Assembly: GCF_000787575.1 (NCBI RefSeq)
Contig: NW_012236527.1
Coordinates: 1,314,671-1,378,670 of the forward strand
Direction: 5' to 3'
Source of the DNA: Acytostelium subglobosum LB1
Lineage: Eukaryota > Evosea > Eumycetozoa > Acytosteliales > Acytosteliaceae
Length of the DNA stretch: 64,000 nt
Within the stretch, counting starts at the first letter, position 1. Each line of letters opens with the position of its first letter. The notes under the pieces were generated by a model. The model worked only from the letters and a program-made list of their open reading frames with translations, did not search any database and was not told the DNA's origin. Position numbers and translations under genes: made by a program. Below are positions 1 to 11,494 of the stretch, piece after piece.

Positions 1-1575
1 ACCAAGGCCAGAGGTTATCATTTGCAGTAAATGATATCCAGGTGTTTAGAGGCGTGCACTCACATGATGTAGTGGAGCAATCATCACAGGACATTTGGAA
101 TGCAGTATGTCGATCTGTTAAGCAGGTCTTACAACAAGCTCCTCCACATGTCCCAGCCACATCTATCAAAGGCTTGGGATTCGATGCCACTTGCTCGATG
201 GTCGTGATCGATCACAATGGACAACCACTCAATGTCTCACCAAGACCAACAATGGACAACAACACAAATACATTGCATGACATCATCATGTGGATGGACC
301 ATCGGGCGACCAAAGAGACATCGCTCATCAACTCGACCAAGGATCCAGCTTTGATGTATGTTGGAGGCGAAGTCAGCGTGGAGATGGAGCTTCCAAAGGC
401 ATTGTGGCTCAAGAACAACCTGCCTCAGACATACAAAGATGCTTGGCGTTTGTTTGACCTTTCTGATTACTTGGTGTGGCGCGCCACCGGAGTTGATGCG
501 GTCGGTATCTGTACATTATCATGCAAGTGGAACTACCTGTCTCATGAAGGACGCTTCAGTGAGACGTTACTGCGAGCTGTGGACTTGGAAGATATACTGG
601 ACAAGATACCAACAAAGGTCATCGGCGTTGGACAGCCTGTTGGAACATTGAGCAGAGGAGCAGCACATGAGCTTGGTCTATCGGAGGAGGTTGTTGTCGC
701 GAGTGGACTGATCGACGCACATGCTGGAGGACTGGCCATGATCGGTCAGTCGCCCGACTCAAGCCTCGCCCTCATCTCTGGCACGTCTAATTGCCACATG
801 TTGGTGTCACGCGATCCTTTGATGGTACCAGGCGTCTGGGGACCATACTTGAGTGCCATGATCCCTGATCTATGGCTGAGCGAGGGAGGTCAGAGTGCGG
901 CAGGATCATTGGTCGAATGGACCGTCATGAATCACATTGGCTACATTGAGTTGGAGCGCGAGGCATCAGCAGCGGGACACAACAACATATATCATACACT
1001 CAATCAATGGGTGGACAAGNTTGGAGGCAGAGGATCGCTATCCAACACGACATCTACATGTACTAGATCATCATCATGGCAACAGAAGTCCTCATTCAAA
1101 TCCACACTCGCGAGCAGTTGTCATGGGCCAGACCCTGGAGCAGGGCTGGCGAGCATTGGCTCGATTGTACCTGGCCACGCTCCAATCAATTGCCTATGGC
1201 ACTCGCCAGATCATCGAGGCTATCGAACAAGCGGGTGGCACAGTGGGCAAGGTTGTGCTGTGTGGCGGCGCCAGCAAGAATAGGATATGGATGCGGGAGT
1301 ATGCCAACATTACAAATAGGGCAATAGGATTGATGGTTGACGAGGATGCCGTCACCCTTGGCGCGGCAATTGTCGCAGCCGTCGCATGTGGTTCGTACAC
1401 CTCTATACAGGAGGCTTGTTCGCGAATGGCCAAACTTGGTGCGAGTGTGGAGCCCAAAACTACCATCGCAACCAAGTCATTCCATGATTTAAAGTATCAG
1501 GTCTACCTGAAGATGTACAACTACCAACTCGAAGTGATGGATACTATTAATAAACATGAATGCCACCCATCATAG
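1..1575 (+). CDS. FGGY-family carbohydrate kinase (5' partial)
   Basis: ATP-dependent sugar kinase of the FGGY family, closest in layout to the eukaryotic FGGY/D-ribulokinase group. The frame is open to the window edge, so the N-terminus lies outside. Visible signatures are LGFDATCS near the start, the MWMDHRA segment, SDYLVWRATG, a CKWN motif typical of the ribulokinase-like subgroup, ISGTSNCH in the second actin-like fold, then HHHGNRSP and VVLCGGASKN near the C-terminus. The frame changes at the single ambiguous base N at 1020: frame 3 before it, frame 1 after it. Leaving out the N gives one continuous family-like protein, so the N is probably a spurious or uncertain base and not a mutation. 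The stop codon lies only 13 bp from the convergent PDS5 stop. The exact sugar substrate cannot be read from the sequence. Confidence 0.88.
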
Positions 1576-1588
1576 ATTGGTGGTTCCT

Positions 1589-4500
1589 TTACTTCCTCGT
1601 TCGCTTTGTCGCGGGCTTCTTCTTTGTCGCCGCTGCTGGCTTCCTTCCACCTCTAGTCTTGGGCTTTTCCTCTGCCTCTTCCTCCTCGGCTTCTTCCATC
1701 TCCTCCTCAGCAGCTTCCTCCTCAGCCTCCTCCTCTTCCTCTGCTTCCTCCTCAGGCTCCTCAGCTTCGTCTGATGACTGGTCGCTCTCTCTTTGTTTCC
1801 TCTTTGTCGTCTTCTTTGTGGCTGCTGCCGCTGCTGCTCTTTGTCTGGCAGAGGCACGTGTTGGCTTGGCGGCGATAGGCTTCTGGGCCTGCTCCTTATC
1901 TTCATCATCCTCATTTCCAGCATCATCATTGCCAGCATCTGTGATATCGAATGGAATGGCAGCATCTGGTGATTTGCCGCCAATTGTTGTATTGGTGACT
2001 GATGATATGTTCTGTTCAAAGTGAAGAGGTTAGTATTTATTTCATGTTCACTTTGCGATCGATGGTACTACTTACATGTCTCAACACTGATCCAGGACTC
2101 TTCTCCGCTAGCTTCTGATAATATGTGCTCTCATCCAATCGTTCAGCACCCCTTCCATTCATCACAACAAAGAATGTTGGCAACTTGTCAGTCGTCTGGA
2201 ACATGATTGATGATTGAGCGATGGTTAGGAATGGTCCCAATCAAATTCAAAAGGGAGGGCTACTTACATCCATGTCATATTCTCTAAAGTCAATGTTGTC
2301 CATGTAGATGAAGTACTCCTTGGGCAGGTTCATCTGGGTCTGGACCTTTTGGACCTTCCACTTCTTGTCCTTGTACTCCTCGGACAGGATTTGAATGCCG
2401 TGATTGGCTATTCGTCGCGTGTTCTTTGAGTATGGCTCCAGTCCATCGATGGACTGCCTGATAAAGACGAGGTAGTTCATCAGGATGGCATAGTTGTCCT
2501 TCTCCTCGATCATCATGTTGGTGTAGTACTTAAAGTACTTGGACGTCTCTTCGTAGTCGGGATACTCTTTCTCGATGCCCTCGCGATGCGCGATCAGATA
2601 GATGAAGTAGGTGAATGAGTCCTCTGGGTAGCACTCGCCCTCCAGCTTGAAAGAGGGGTCCAGTCGCGAGATGGTCATACGCTTCATCTTGATGATGGAC
2701 GACACCTGCTTCTTGACCATGTTGACGATGCTCGTGGGCTGCAGTGCCGTCAGGCCGAACGCGGCCATGAATCGCAGCGGGATCTTGTTAAGGCGGACCG
2801 ACTTATCCAGCTTGTGGAAGAAGCGGTGCTGCAGGGCGTCTTGGTGCTTGGCCTCGCTCTTGATGGAGGCGACGTTGCAGAAGCCAATGAAATGTACAGG
2901 TTGGAAGCAGAGCGTGAAGTGATGCTGGCGCAGCATGCGCATCGTCTCAATGTTGACTGAGAGCTTGATGTAGAGCTGCTCCATGGGTGTGAGGTTGGCC
3001 ATCCTCTCGGGCAGGTAGAGGAAGTCGTAGAGATATGAGGCCAGCTCATAGGTCTTGCGTGTGATCATCGTCTTGGGTATGCCACACAAGTAGTTGCCCA
3101 TATAATATATTCCGTACATCTTGAGCAACACCTCCTTTGAGCATGGTACGTCCAACTTCCACTGCTTCATATTAATGTCCGCCTTGGCCTTTCCATTCAT
3201 CACTCCCTTGTACACGAATACCTCTATCATCTCATAATGCTCATAGTCTATCAATGAGTGATACTTCCTTGCAATGAGTCCAAGTGCTATGTGTGGATTG
3301 AGTGAGTGAGTGAGGGCGGATGATTGAGTGAGGACAATGGACTTACAAACGAGTGATGAGATGATATTCTTGGTCTTGTCTTCGAGGGTTGAGACCAGCT
3401 TCTCGGCCAGATCCTTAAAGATTGCTCGCGTGTCTGTCAATGTGATGGTCACCTTCTCAATGATCCTAAAGGCCATCTTGACAACCTTTGGTGATCCAAT
3501 CTCGCAAAGTGTTGACAATATACCTTGTAGTTTCCTGTTGATGATTGATTGATCATGGTTAGAATGATTGAATGGTTGATCGTATGATTGAATGATTGGA
3601 CGGACATACTTGAGTGTTGGCTTTGTGAACTTGAGATACTCCATCGTGTTGAAGATGATCTGGACAAAGTTGTCGGTGATGACCCTTGAATGATAGAGGA
3701 AGCCGACAAGCTTCTCGCCATAGCCTTCAAAGATGTTGGGTGAGATCTTTGATATGCGCAACAGGAGGTCCATGCTGATCTCGACGTTCTTGGTGTCTTT
3801 GGTGTCCTTGAGATACCTCTTCTCGACAAAGTTGGTCTGCTCGACGTTGGGCAGATTGTTGTCCACGTCCTCCAGGATGAACTCCAGTGTCTCGTGACTG
3901 ACGAATGAGTAGCTGAGCAAGAAGACAAAGTACTTGATGAACTCGGAGAAGGCGCCCTCGCTCGACGACGCCTTGTTCAGTATGGCCACCTTGATCTCAA
4001 ACTGCTTCTGCAGTGTCGTCTCTGGACTGCTGATGGCTTTGAGCAGGCCCAGCACCTTCTTGTTGGCCGGCTGCAGCAGCGTCTTGAGCAGCGTCTTGGT
4101 CGTCTCGTTAGCGTACTTGGGAATGAAGTTGTCCACGTAGGCAATGTGCTTCTCGATCAGCTTCTTGTCGTCGGGCGACTCCTCCACCACGGCCATCAGC
4201 TCGTTGAACTCCTTGATGACGGAGCGCTTCTTCTCGAGATACGTGAACAGACTCTCCTTGGACTTGTTGTCGAGGTAGCCCAGGATCTCGAGGAACTTCT
4301 CAGTGCGCTCCTTGGGGTTGGCGTGCGCCTCAAGTATGATCGTGTCGATGGCCACCTCCAGACGGTACTTGTCGTCCTCCAACAGGTTGAAGCAGCTGAA
4401 CAGCACGTTGGGGATGCAGTCAAAGCACTCGGCCAGATGCTGGGGCCACTCATCGATCGGGCCGTTCTTCTCGCGAATGGCCTTCCACACTTTGGACAGT

Positions 4501-6509
4501 GTGACCACGGCGTCCTTGCGCACAGTGGACTCCTTGTCGCGCACACGCTCGTAAAAGTTCTTGAGCATCTTGGGCGTCAGCAGCTTGGTGCGCTTTATGA
4601 TATACTCGCACATGGACGCGATGGTCATTGAGCGAATTGCTGGCTCGGTGTCCTTGAGACGCGTCACAAGGTAGTCCAGGATGATGTCGCTGTATGTCGA
4701 GTCGATGGGATAGATGCGGGAGAAATCCAGCATGATCTTGCGGATGCGATGATCAGCATCCATGAATCGCTTGAGAAACTTGACAAAGAGTTCCGAGTAT
4801 TCCTCGTCCAGGTGCGGGTCGGCCGAGAACATCTTGGACACGAGTTGCACGGCGTTCTTACGCACCTTGGGGTCCTCGTTGTGGAGATCGACGGCCATGT
4901 CATAGACGCCAGCCTGGTCCAGGAACGTGGGGTGCAGCTTGAACAAATGGTAGATGATCTCATTCTTGCGCGCCTTGAGCTCCGACTCTGAAATGCCACT
5001 TACGAGCTCGCGGATATAGTAGCGGAAGTGAGTCTCGAGATACTCGCGGTTGTGTGTGAGGATGGACTGCACGGCCTGAGCGCGCGTCGTCAGCTGGTGG
5101 TGGTCGTTCTCGAGCATGAACGTGCAGATCGTGTCCATCACACGCACGTTGTAGTCCTCCAGGTTCTGAATGACCGACGACATAATGTTCTGCAGCAGTG
5201 GCAGCATTGCCGGGGGCAGTTTGTCGTCCATGAGCTTGAGTGTCGACTTGAAGAAGTCGGGCAGGCCCGGCGCATCGATCTTGCCCAAGATCGAGAAGGC
5301 CTTGATTGAGGCCAGTCGCTCGATGAGGTGGTAGTAGGCGGGGAACAATGCGTCGTCCGCGGGGAAGTAGAACAACTCGTTCATGAACAGTTCGTATATG
5401 ATGGACAGTTGGTCCTCGTCCTCTGTGGGCACGCTTGGCCATGACAGGCGGAACAGTTCCACAAGGCAGCACGCCACCATCAGCTTGAGCTCGTCATCCT
5501 TTGACTTGAGCAGACCTGGAACAAGCAATAGCTTGAGGAGATGGTCCAGCTTGCCCTCCATATCGCTGGGCGACAAGTTGGACAAGTGTTCATCAAGTTT
5601 CTAATGTGTTGTAAAGGCAAGGAGTTAGTTGACCACGATACGGTACGCATTGCAAGTTCGCGGACGCGTTACCTTTAACCTCTTTATGAGCTTGTCGACC
5701 TTGACGACGGCGGGCGACAGGTATTCGTCGTCCTTTTCCAACTTCTTGACGTTGAGTGGCTTGAGCGCGGGAGCCTTCTTGAACTTGGATGGCTCAAAGT
5801 TGTGAATCTGCTTGGATTTGCTCTGTGTCGTCTGGGAGGATGTGCTGGCAGCTGACTGTGAACCAGACTTCTTCTGTTGTTGTGAAGCCTTGGTTGGTGT
5901 TGTCTGTTGTTGTGGTTCTTGATTTTTGCCCGATGGCTTGGTTGGCCTCTTGAATGAGTCATCCTTTGGTGCTGACTTCTTCTTCTTCTTCACTTCTACC
6001 TCCTCCTCTTCAGACTCGTCATGCTCAACCTGTTCCTCCTCAGAGTCCTCGTCCTCTTCATCCAACTCTTCTTCTGCTGGTCTCTTCTTTGACTTTGAAT
6101 GCTTGTTTGCAGTTGCAGCAGCAGCAGCCGCAGCCCTCTTGGTAGTTGCCGTTGTACGTTTTCTCTTCTTGTCATCCATTTCGCGATCAGTTATAATAAT
6201 AGATATATCTTGTGAATCATTATTATCATCTTGGACTTCATCATGATCATTCTTCTTCTTTGTTCCTTTTGCAGGAGGTTGTCTTCTTGTTCTTGTTGTG
6301 GTTGTAGTAGTTGGTTTGATTGGTGACTTTGTCTTTGTAACCTTTTTCTTTGGCTTCTCTTCCTCTTCCTCCACTTCTTGTTCACTTCCAGTGTCCATCT
6401 CATCATCCTCATGTTCTTCAATCTCCTCAACCTTCTTCTTTCCTCTTGTTGCAGCACCAGACTTTGTAGTCTTTGCAGTAGCTGCTGGTTTCCTTTTTCC
6501 TCCAGCCAT
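1589..6509 (-). CDS. pds5: Sister chromatid cohesion protein PDS5
   Basis: Cohesin-associated HEAT-repeat protein that regulates loading, maintenance and release of cohesin in the nucleus. Six exons fit GT-AG rules and keep frame: 6509-5673, 5600-3610, 3534-3347, 3286-2268, 2195-2076 and 2011-1589 (about 1525 aa). The 60-bp and 75-bp introns at 3287-3346 and 3535-3609 contain no stop and are multiples of three, so a naive reading retains them. The N-terminal ~250 residues are a low-complexity basic/acidic extension (KKK and EEE runs). The PDS5 core follows, beginning DKLIKRLK and LMVACCLVELFRL, with the conserved ACCL element and repeated HEAT helices. The C-terminus returns to a Lys/Glu-rich tail ending in KRTRK. 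It lies head to head with SMC3. The N-terminal exon is joined on frame and on resemblance to the PDS5 start. Confidence 0.92.
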
Positions 6510-6753
6510 AACTATTAAGTTATATGTGTATGTATATGTATGTGTATATGAATGTCAAGTCCAAAGAGATAATTGAATGACAAGTGTGACCCTTCATTTG
6601 TTTGAGTTCGCGCCATTTTTACAATTCGAAGAACTTGAAAGTTTGTTATTGAGCTTGGCGCCAAGATTGGCAAAACCCATTCATTCACTTCAATTATCTC
6701 TAGGACAGGCTACAGATATTAGTTATCTGTATAATAATTTATACATATTCACC
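6510..6753. promoter_or_regulatory. Shared bidirectional promoter of PDS5 and SMC3 with E2F-like sites
   Basis: 244 bp separate the two divergent start codons. TTCGCGCCA at 6607-6615 and the perfect 10-bp palindrome TTGGCGCCAA at 6655-6664 both match the TTSSCGC core bound by E2F/DP factors. Both sites are in the middle of the interval, 40 bp apart, in an otherwise AT-rich spacer. Dictyostelids have E2F/DP and Rb-like proteins, so S-phase co-expression of both genes is a reasonable inference; binding is not shown. Confidence 0.6.
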
Positions 6754-9700
6754 ATGGTCTATATTAAACAATTAAAGATCGAAGGTTTCAAATCATACAA
6801 ACATCTAGATTTGGCCTCAAATACATTTCATCAAGGCTTCAATGTAATCAGTATGTTATCAATGTTTGAATCAATGAATGAATGAAGTGGAGTTAAACTA
6901 ACAATTAATGGTTGATTGAAGCCGGAAGAAATGGAGCTGGTAAGAGTAATCTATTCAGTGCAATTAGGTTCATATTGGGTGATATTGGATCGATGACTGG
7001 ACAGAGAGAAGACAGATCAAAGCTCCTGCACACCTTTGGTTCAGTCACTGTACAAAGTGGCTACATAGAGGTAGTCTTTGACAACAAAGATAACAGATTC
7101 CCAGTATGTTACATTACTCATTCAATCAATCAATGTCAATCACATCAATCACTCACTCGAACAATCAATCAATCAATCATAATATAGATTGAAAAGGAAG
7201 AGTTTACACTTAGAAGAACGTTTGGACCAACAAAGGATGAGTACTCATTGGATAAACAAAAGTTGCCAAAGGCTGATGTAAAGAGTTTGTTGGAGGCAGC
7301 AGGTCTGAGTGCAAGTAATCCATATTATATTGTACATCAAGGCCAGATCACAGAGCTGGCACTGATGAAGGACGCTCAGAGACTGGACCTGCTCAAGGAG
7401 GTGGCCGGTGCACGTGTCTACGAGGACCGCAAAGAGGAGAGTCTCAAGCTGATCCTCGAGACCGAGCAGAGGATTGGCAAGATCGTCGAGTACCTCGAGT
7501 ACATCGACGAGAAGATCGAGCAGCTGGAGCACGAGAGGAATGAGCTTCTGCTGTTCCAGAAGCTGCGCAGCGACAAGAAGTTGGTCGAGGCCTACATTGC
7601 TCAGATCGACGACGTCTCGTCGGCCGAGCAGATGAGGTCGGTGCAAGAGCGCCGAGACGAGATGATTGAGCAGGCAGAGATAGCCGGCCGCCGTCTGACC
7701 GAGCTGCACGAGGAGCTACGCGCAGAGCAGGCGGAGCTCTCCGAGCTGAGCCTGTTGGTGAAGCGCGATCGCATGGAGCTGGCCACGTTGGAGAAGCAGT
7801 TCGAGGACCACCAAGACAAGAGGACAAAGATCGACGTACATTTGAAACATTTGCGCGACCTCAACAGGAAGCAACAGGCCAGACATGACAAGCTAAAGAC
7901 AGAGCGCGAGAAGCTCAACAAGTCCATCAACGACACGACCGCCAAGCTGGCCGGTATCCAGCCTGAGCTCGAGGCCATCGAGAACCAAGACAAGGAGTTT
8001 GACGAGGAGTAAGTGTCCTGCGAACTGGACTGCGTGTCATCAGATCACTCACTCATTCAATCAATCAATCAATCAAACAGACTATCCAAGAATGATGTCA
8101 GACTCAATCAGTTGTACTTGAAGCAGGGAATGCTTCAGTTCAAGACAAAGAAGGAGAGAGATACATACTTAAAGACAGAGAGCGATCAGATTAGTGAGTC
8201 GCTGAAGCATCATCACACCCAGATCCAATCAATCAGAGACGACCTGCAAAAGACACGCGACATCATTGCGAACAAGGCCAACTCGCTCGATGAGATGAAG
8301 GCACACGAGTCGCTGGCCAACCAAACCATCATGGAGATGCAGACAGAGATCTCCAAGAAGAGATCGGAACGCGATGATGTGGACCGCCGCGTGAAGCTTC
8401 TCCAACAGACCGATCAGATGCAGAAGGCCAACATCACTAATCTGCGCAATGAGCTGAAGCGCGCCGAGCGCCACCTCCAGTTTATCTTGCCGCGTGGCAT
8501 GTACGAGGGCATTGCCAAGATCAATCAACTGCGCGACGAGGGCAAGATCCAGGGCGTGTACGGCCCACTGATCGAGCTGTTTACACTGCGCGACCCCAAC
8601 TCCTACAAGGCCATCGACACGATTGGCGCCAACAGTCTATTCCACATCGTAGTGGACAACGATGACACTGTCAGCAAGCTGCTTGACATGCTCAACACTG
8701 AGAACATTGGTCGCCTCACATTCATGCCTCTGAACCGCCTGCAGATCAGGAAGGGCGGCAAGCCACTGCCGCGCGCCACGGACGACTACGAGCCACTGAT
8801 CAACATCATGCAGTTCGACCCCAAGTTTGACGTGGCCCTGCGCATCATCTTTGGCAAGACTATGTTCTGTGCCGACATTGAAAAGGCCGAAGCGTTGAGG
8901 AAGGAGCACGCAGTCGACTGTGTCACGCGAGACGGTGACCTGTTCTACGGCAAGGGTGCCATCGTCGGAGGTTACCACAACGCCACCAAGTCGCGCTTCC
9001 TCGCCTTTACCGACTTCCAACAGTGGCGCACCAAGATCGTTGAGAACCAAGAGCAGATTATGGAAGGCGAGCAAGAGATGGTCTCGCTGCAGAACCAGGC
9101 ACAAGGCGTCAGCAAACAGATCAGCGAGTTGGCTCACAAGCGCGATGAGATGGCCGCCAAGATTGAGACGATGCAGGCAGAGCGAACATCAGACAACAGG
9201 CAGGTGTTTGAGGAGATTGTGCGCGAGAAGGAGACACTACTCAAGAGGATGCAGTCCGACTATGCCAACTTGGAGAGAAGGCTGCAGGGCCACCAAGAAC
9301 AACTCAAGTCGCCCTTTGAGACGACGCTCACCGAGGCCGAGAAGGTGGAGCTCACCAATCTGAGCGAGGCCAGCATGAAACTCAAGGAGCAGCGATCGGC
9401 ACTGTCCAAAAAGATGGCCGACCTACAGATGACGCGACACAGGATGGAGGACCAGCTGCGCAACAATCATCACAGACGTCTGCGCGACGTCGAGGAGGAG
9501 ATGTCCCACCTGCGCTCCTTTGACAACCCCGAGGAGGCGGCCGACGTGCAGATGGAGGAGTCCGAGGCACTGTTCAAGACCGAGAACGAGGAGGTGCGCC
9601 GATACGCTGAGCACATCAAGAAGTTCAAGGAGGAGAGCAAGAATCCCAACAATGAGAAGTACACCGCGCTCAAAGAAGGCACGGCCAAGAAGAAGGACGA

Positions 9701-11211
9701 GATACAGCAGACCGAACAGAAGCTTTTGGAGTACGCCAAGAAGCTGGAGGAGATTGTTGTGAGGCTGAAGGAGCACAGTACCACCTCCACAAAGAGCAGA
9801 GCGCAGGCAACGGCGCAGCAGCTGAACTTTGACGAGCTGAAGGGCGTGTCCAAGAAGGAGGCCACCGAGCGTCTGCGTACCATCAACGCCGACATGAAGA
9901 AGCACACGGCCAGGAACTTGAAGGCCGACGAGCAGTACAAAACGTCGGTTGAGATGCGCAATGGACTGGTGGCGCGACGTGAGGAGCTGGACGAGTCACT
10001 CAAGGCCATCCTCAGTCTGATCGAAACCCTGGACGCCAAGAAGGACGAAGCCATCGCCCGTACATTCTCTGGCGTTGGCAAGCACTTCTCAGACATCTTC
10101 AAGGAGATGATTCCCGGAGGCTCGGCATCGCTGGTCATCAAGCGTTCCTTTGACGCCGACGAAGAGGGCGAGGAGCCCAACAAATGGGAGGTAAACGGTG
10201 AGATCAAGAAGCCAACAGACATTGAGTACACAGGCATTGGCTTCAAAGTGTCGTTTGGCGAGGGACACCAAGCCCACACCATTCGCCAGTTGTCTGGCGG
10301 CCAGAAGACCCTCGTGGCGCTGACGCTCATCTTTGCCCTGCAACGTACCGATCCTGCACCCTTCTACCTGCTCGACGAGATCGACGCCGCACTCGATCAC
10401 AACTACCGTGTTGCCATCTCCAAGATCATCAGGAAGCACGCCAAGTTCACACAGTTCATTGCCACCACGTTTGGTCCCGAGTTTGTGATGGATGCCAATC
10501 AGAACTGGGTGGTCACATTCTCAAAGGGCGAGTCCAAGCTGCTGCCGGGCTCCAAGGCCGACGCGCTCAACATCATCAAGCAGCTGGACAGCAAACAGAC
10601 ATTTGATTTCTCATACACCGGTGTGCCCGTGGAGGAGGAGTACGTCGGACCAACACTGCTCGGTCTGCCCGAAGACAAGCAGATCGTTGAGATGGACTAC
10701 CAGCGATGCAAGAAACGTGCGCAGCAGGCATTGCAGCGCGCCGAGGGAAATGTTCAACCAGATGAAGCACGCCGCCCAGACCCTGACGTCGGCGTCACAG
10801 GCCACCGCCGAGTCGCTCACCACCCAGCTGGTCGAGTGCAAGAAGGAGTTTGAGCGACTGAACAGGAAGTACCTGCGACGATCGCGCGAGTTCAAGGAGG
10901 CCAGGAACAGATTCATTCAGGCGGGCGGCAAGATCAGCATAGCCGGTCTGGACGACGTTGGCAAGAAGGACTCTGATGCTGGCGCTGTCGACTCTAGTGA
11001 AATGGACACAGAGATGGAGGAACAAAAACAGAAACAAGATGAAGATGATTGGGATGAGAAGGAAGGAACATTCTCGCAACAAGTTGACGACACGATGGAG
11101 CAAGTTAACGAGCTGATACCAGAGTCTGAGCGATCTGATCCAAAGGCCATGAAGGAGGATGATGAGGAGTTTGATTCATCAGATGACGATGTTGCTGCCG
11201 ACCAAGCATAA
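6754..11211 (+). CDS. smc3: Cohesin ATPase subunit SMC3 (one frameshift)
   Basis: Core cohesin ATPase. Exons 6754-6850, 6922-7103, 7188-8008 and 8081-11211 join in frame. The start fits the SMC3 N-terminus (YIKQLKIEGFKSYK), with Walker A GRNGAGKS straight after intron 1. A long coiled coil, a hinge region (about 8500-8960), a second coiled coil, the ABC signature LSGGQKT and Walker B FYLLDEIDAALD follow. The reading frame changes by one base near 10745 in GAGGGAAATG: frame 3 before, frame 1 after. Beyond it the protein continues as a coiled coil and an acidic tail (EEFDSSDDD) to the stop at 11211, giving about 1409 aa, longer than the human protein because of this C-terminal tail. SMC3 is essential, so a base-call error is the likeliest cause of the shift. 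Confidence 0.93.
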
Positions 11212-11494
11212 CTCAATCATTCATTCACAACTTGTATAGATAAACACCACTTTAACCAATGTATCTCTGTTCATAAGATTATGATGAGTCGACAAAGTTC
11301 CATATTTGATCAAAACAGTCTACGTATCTTTCTTGGACATCTAGGAATGATTGATTGAATGGGGGTGTGGTAAGTTCACTCCCCACTTTGATCAAGTGAT
11401 CGGACATGGACGCCAGGACCAATCAAGCAAGTATTTATATCTGGATGTTCCGTGGTCATTATGATCAATCATTCTTATTCTAAAAGTAACAAAG

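Noticed and set aside
1556-2024. Ser/Ala/Leu-rich open frames on the + strand
   Set aside because: They are the complement of the Lys/Glu-rich C-terminal exon of PDS5 on the minus strand, which joins in frame with conserved exons.
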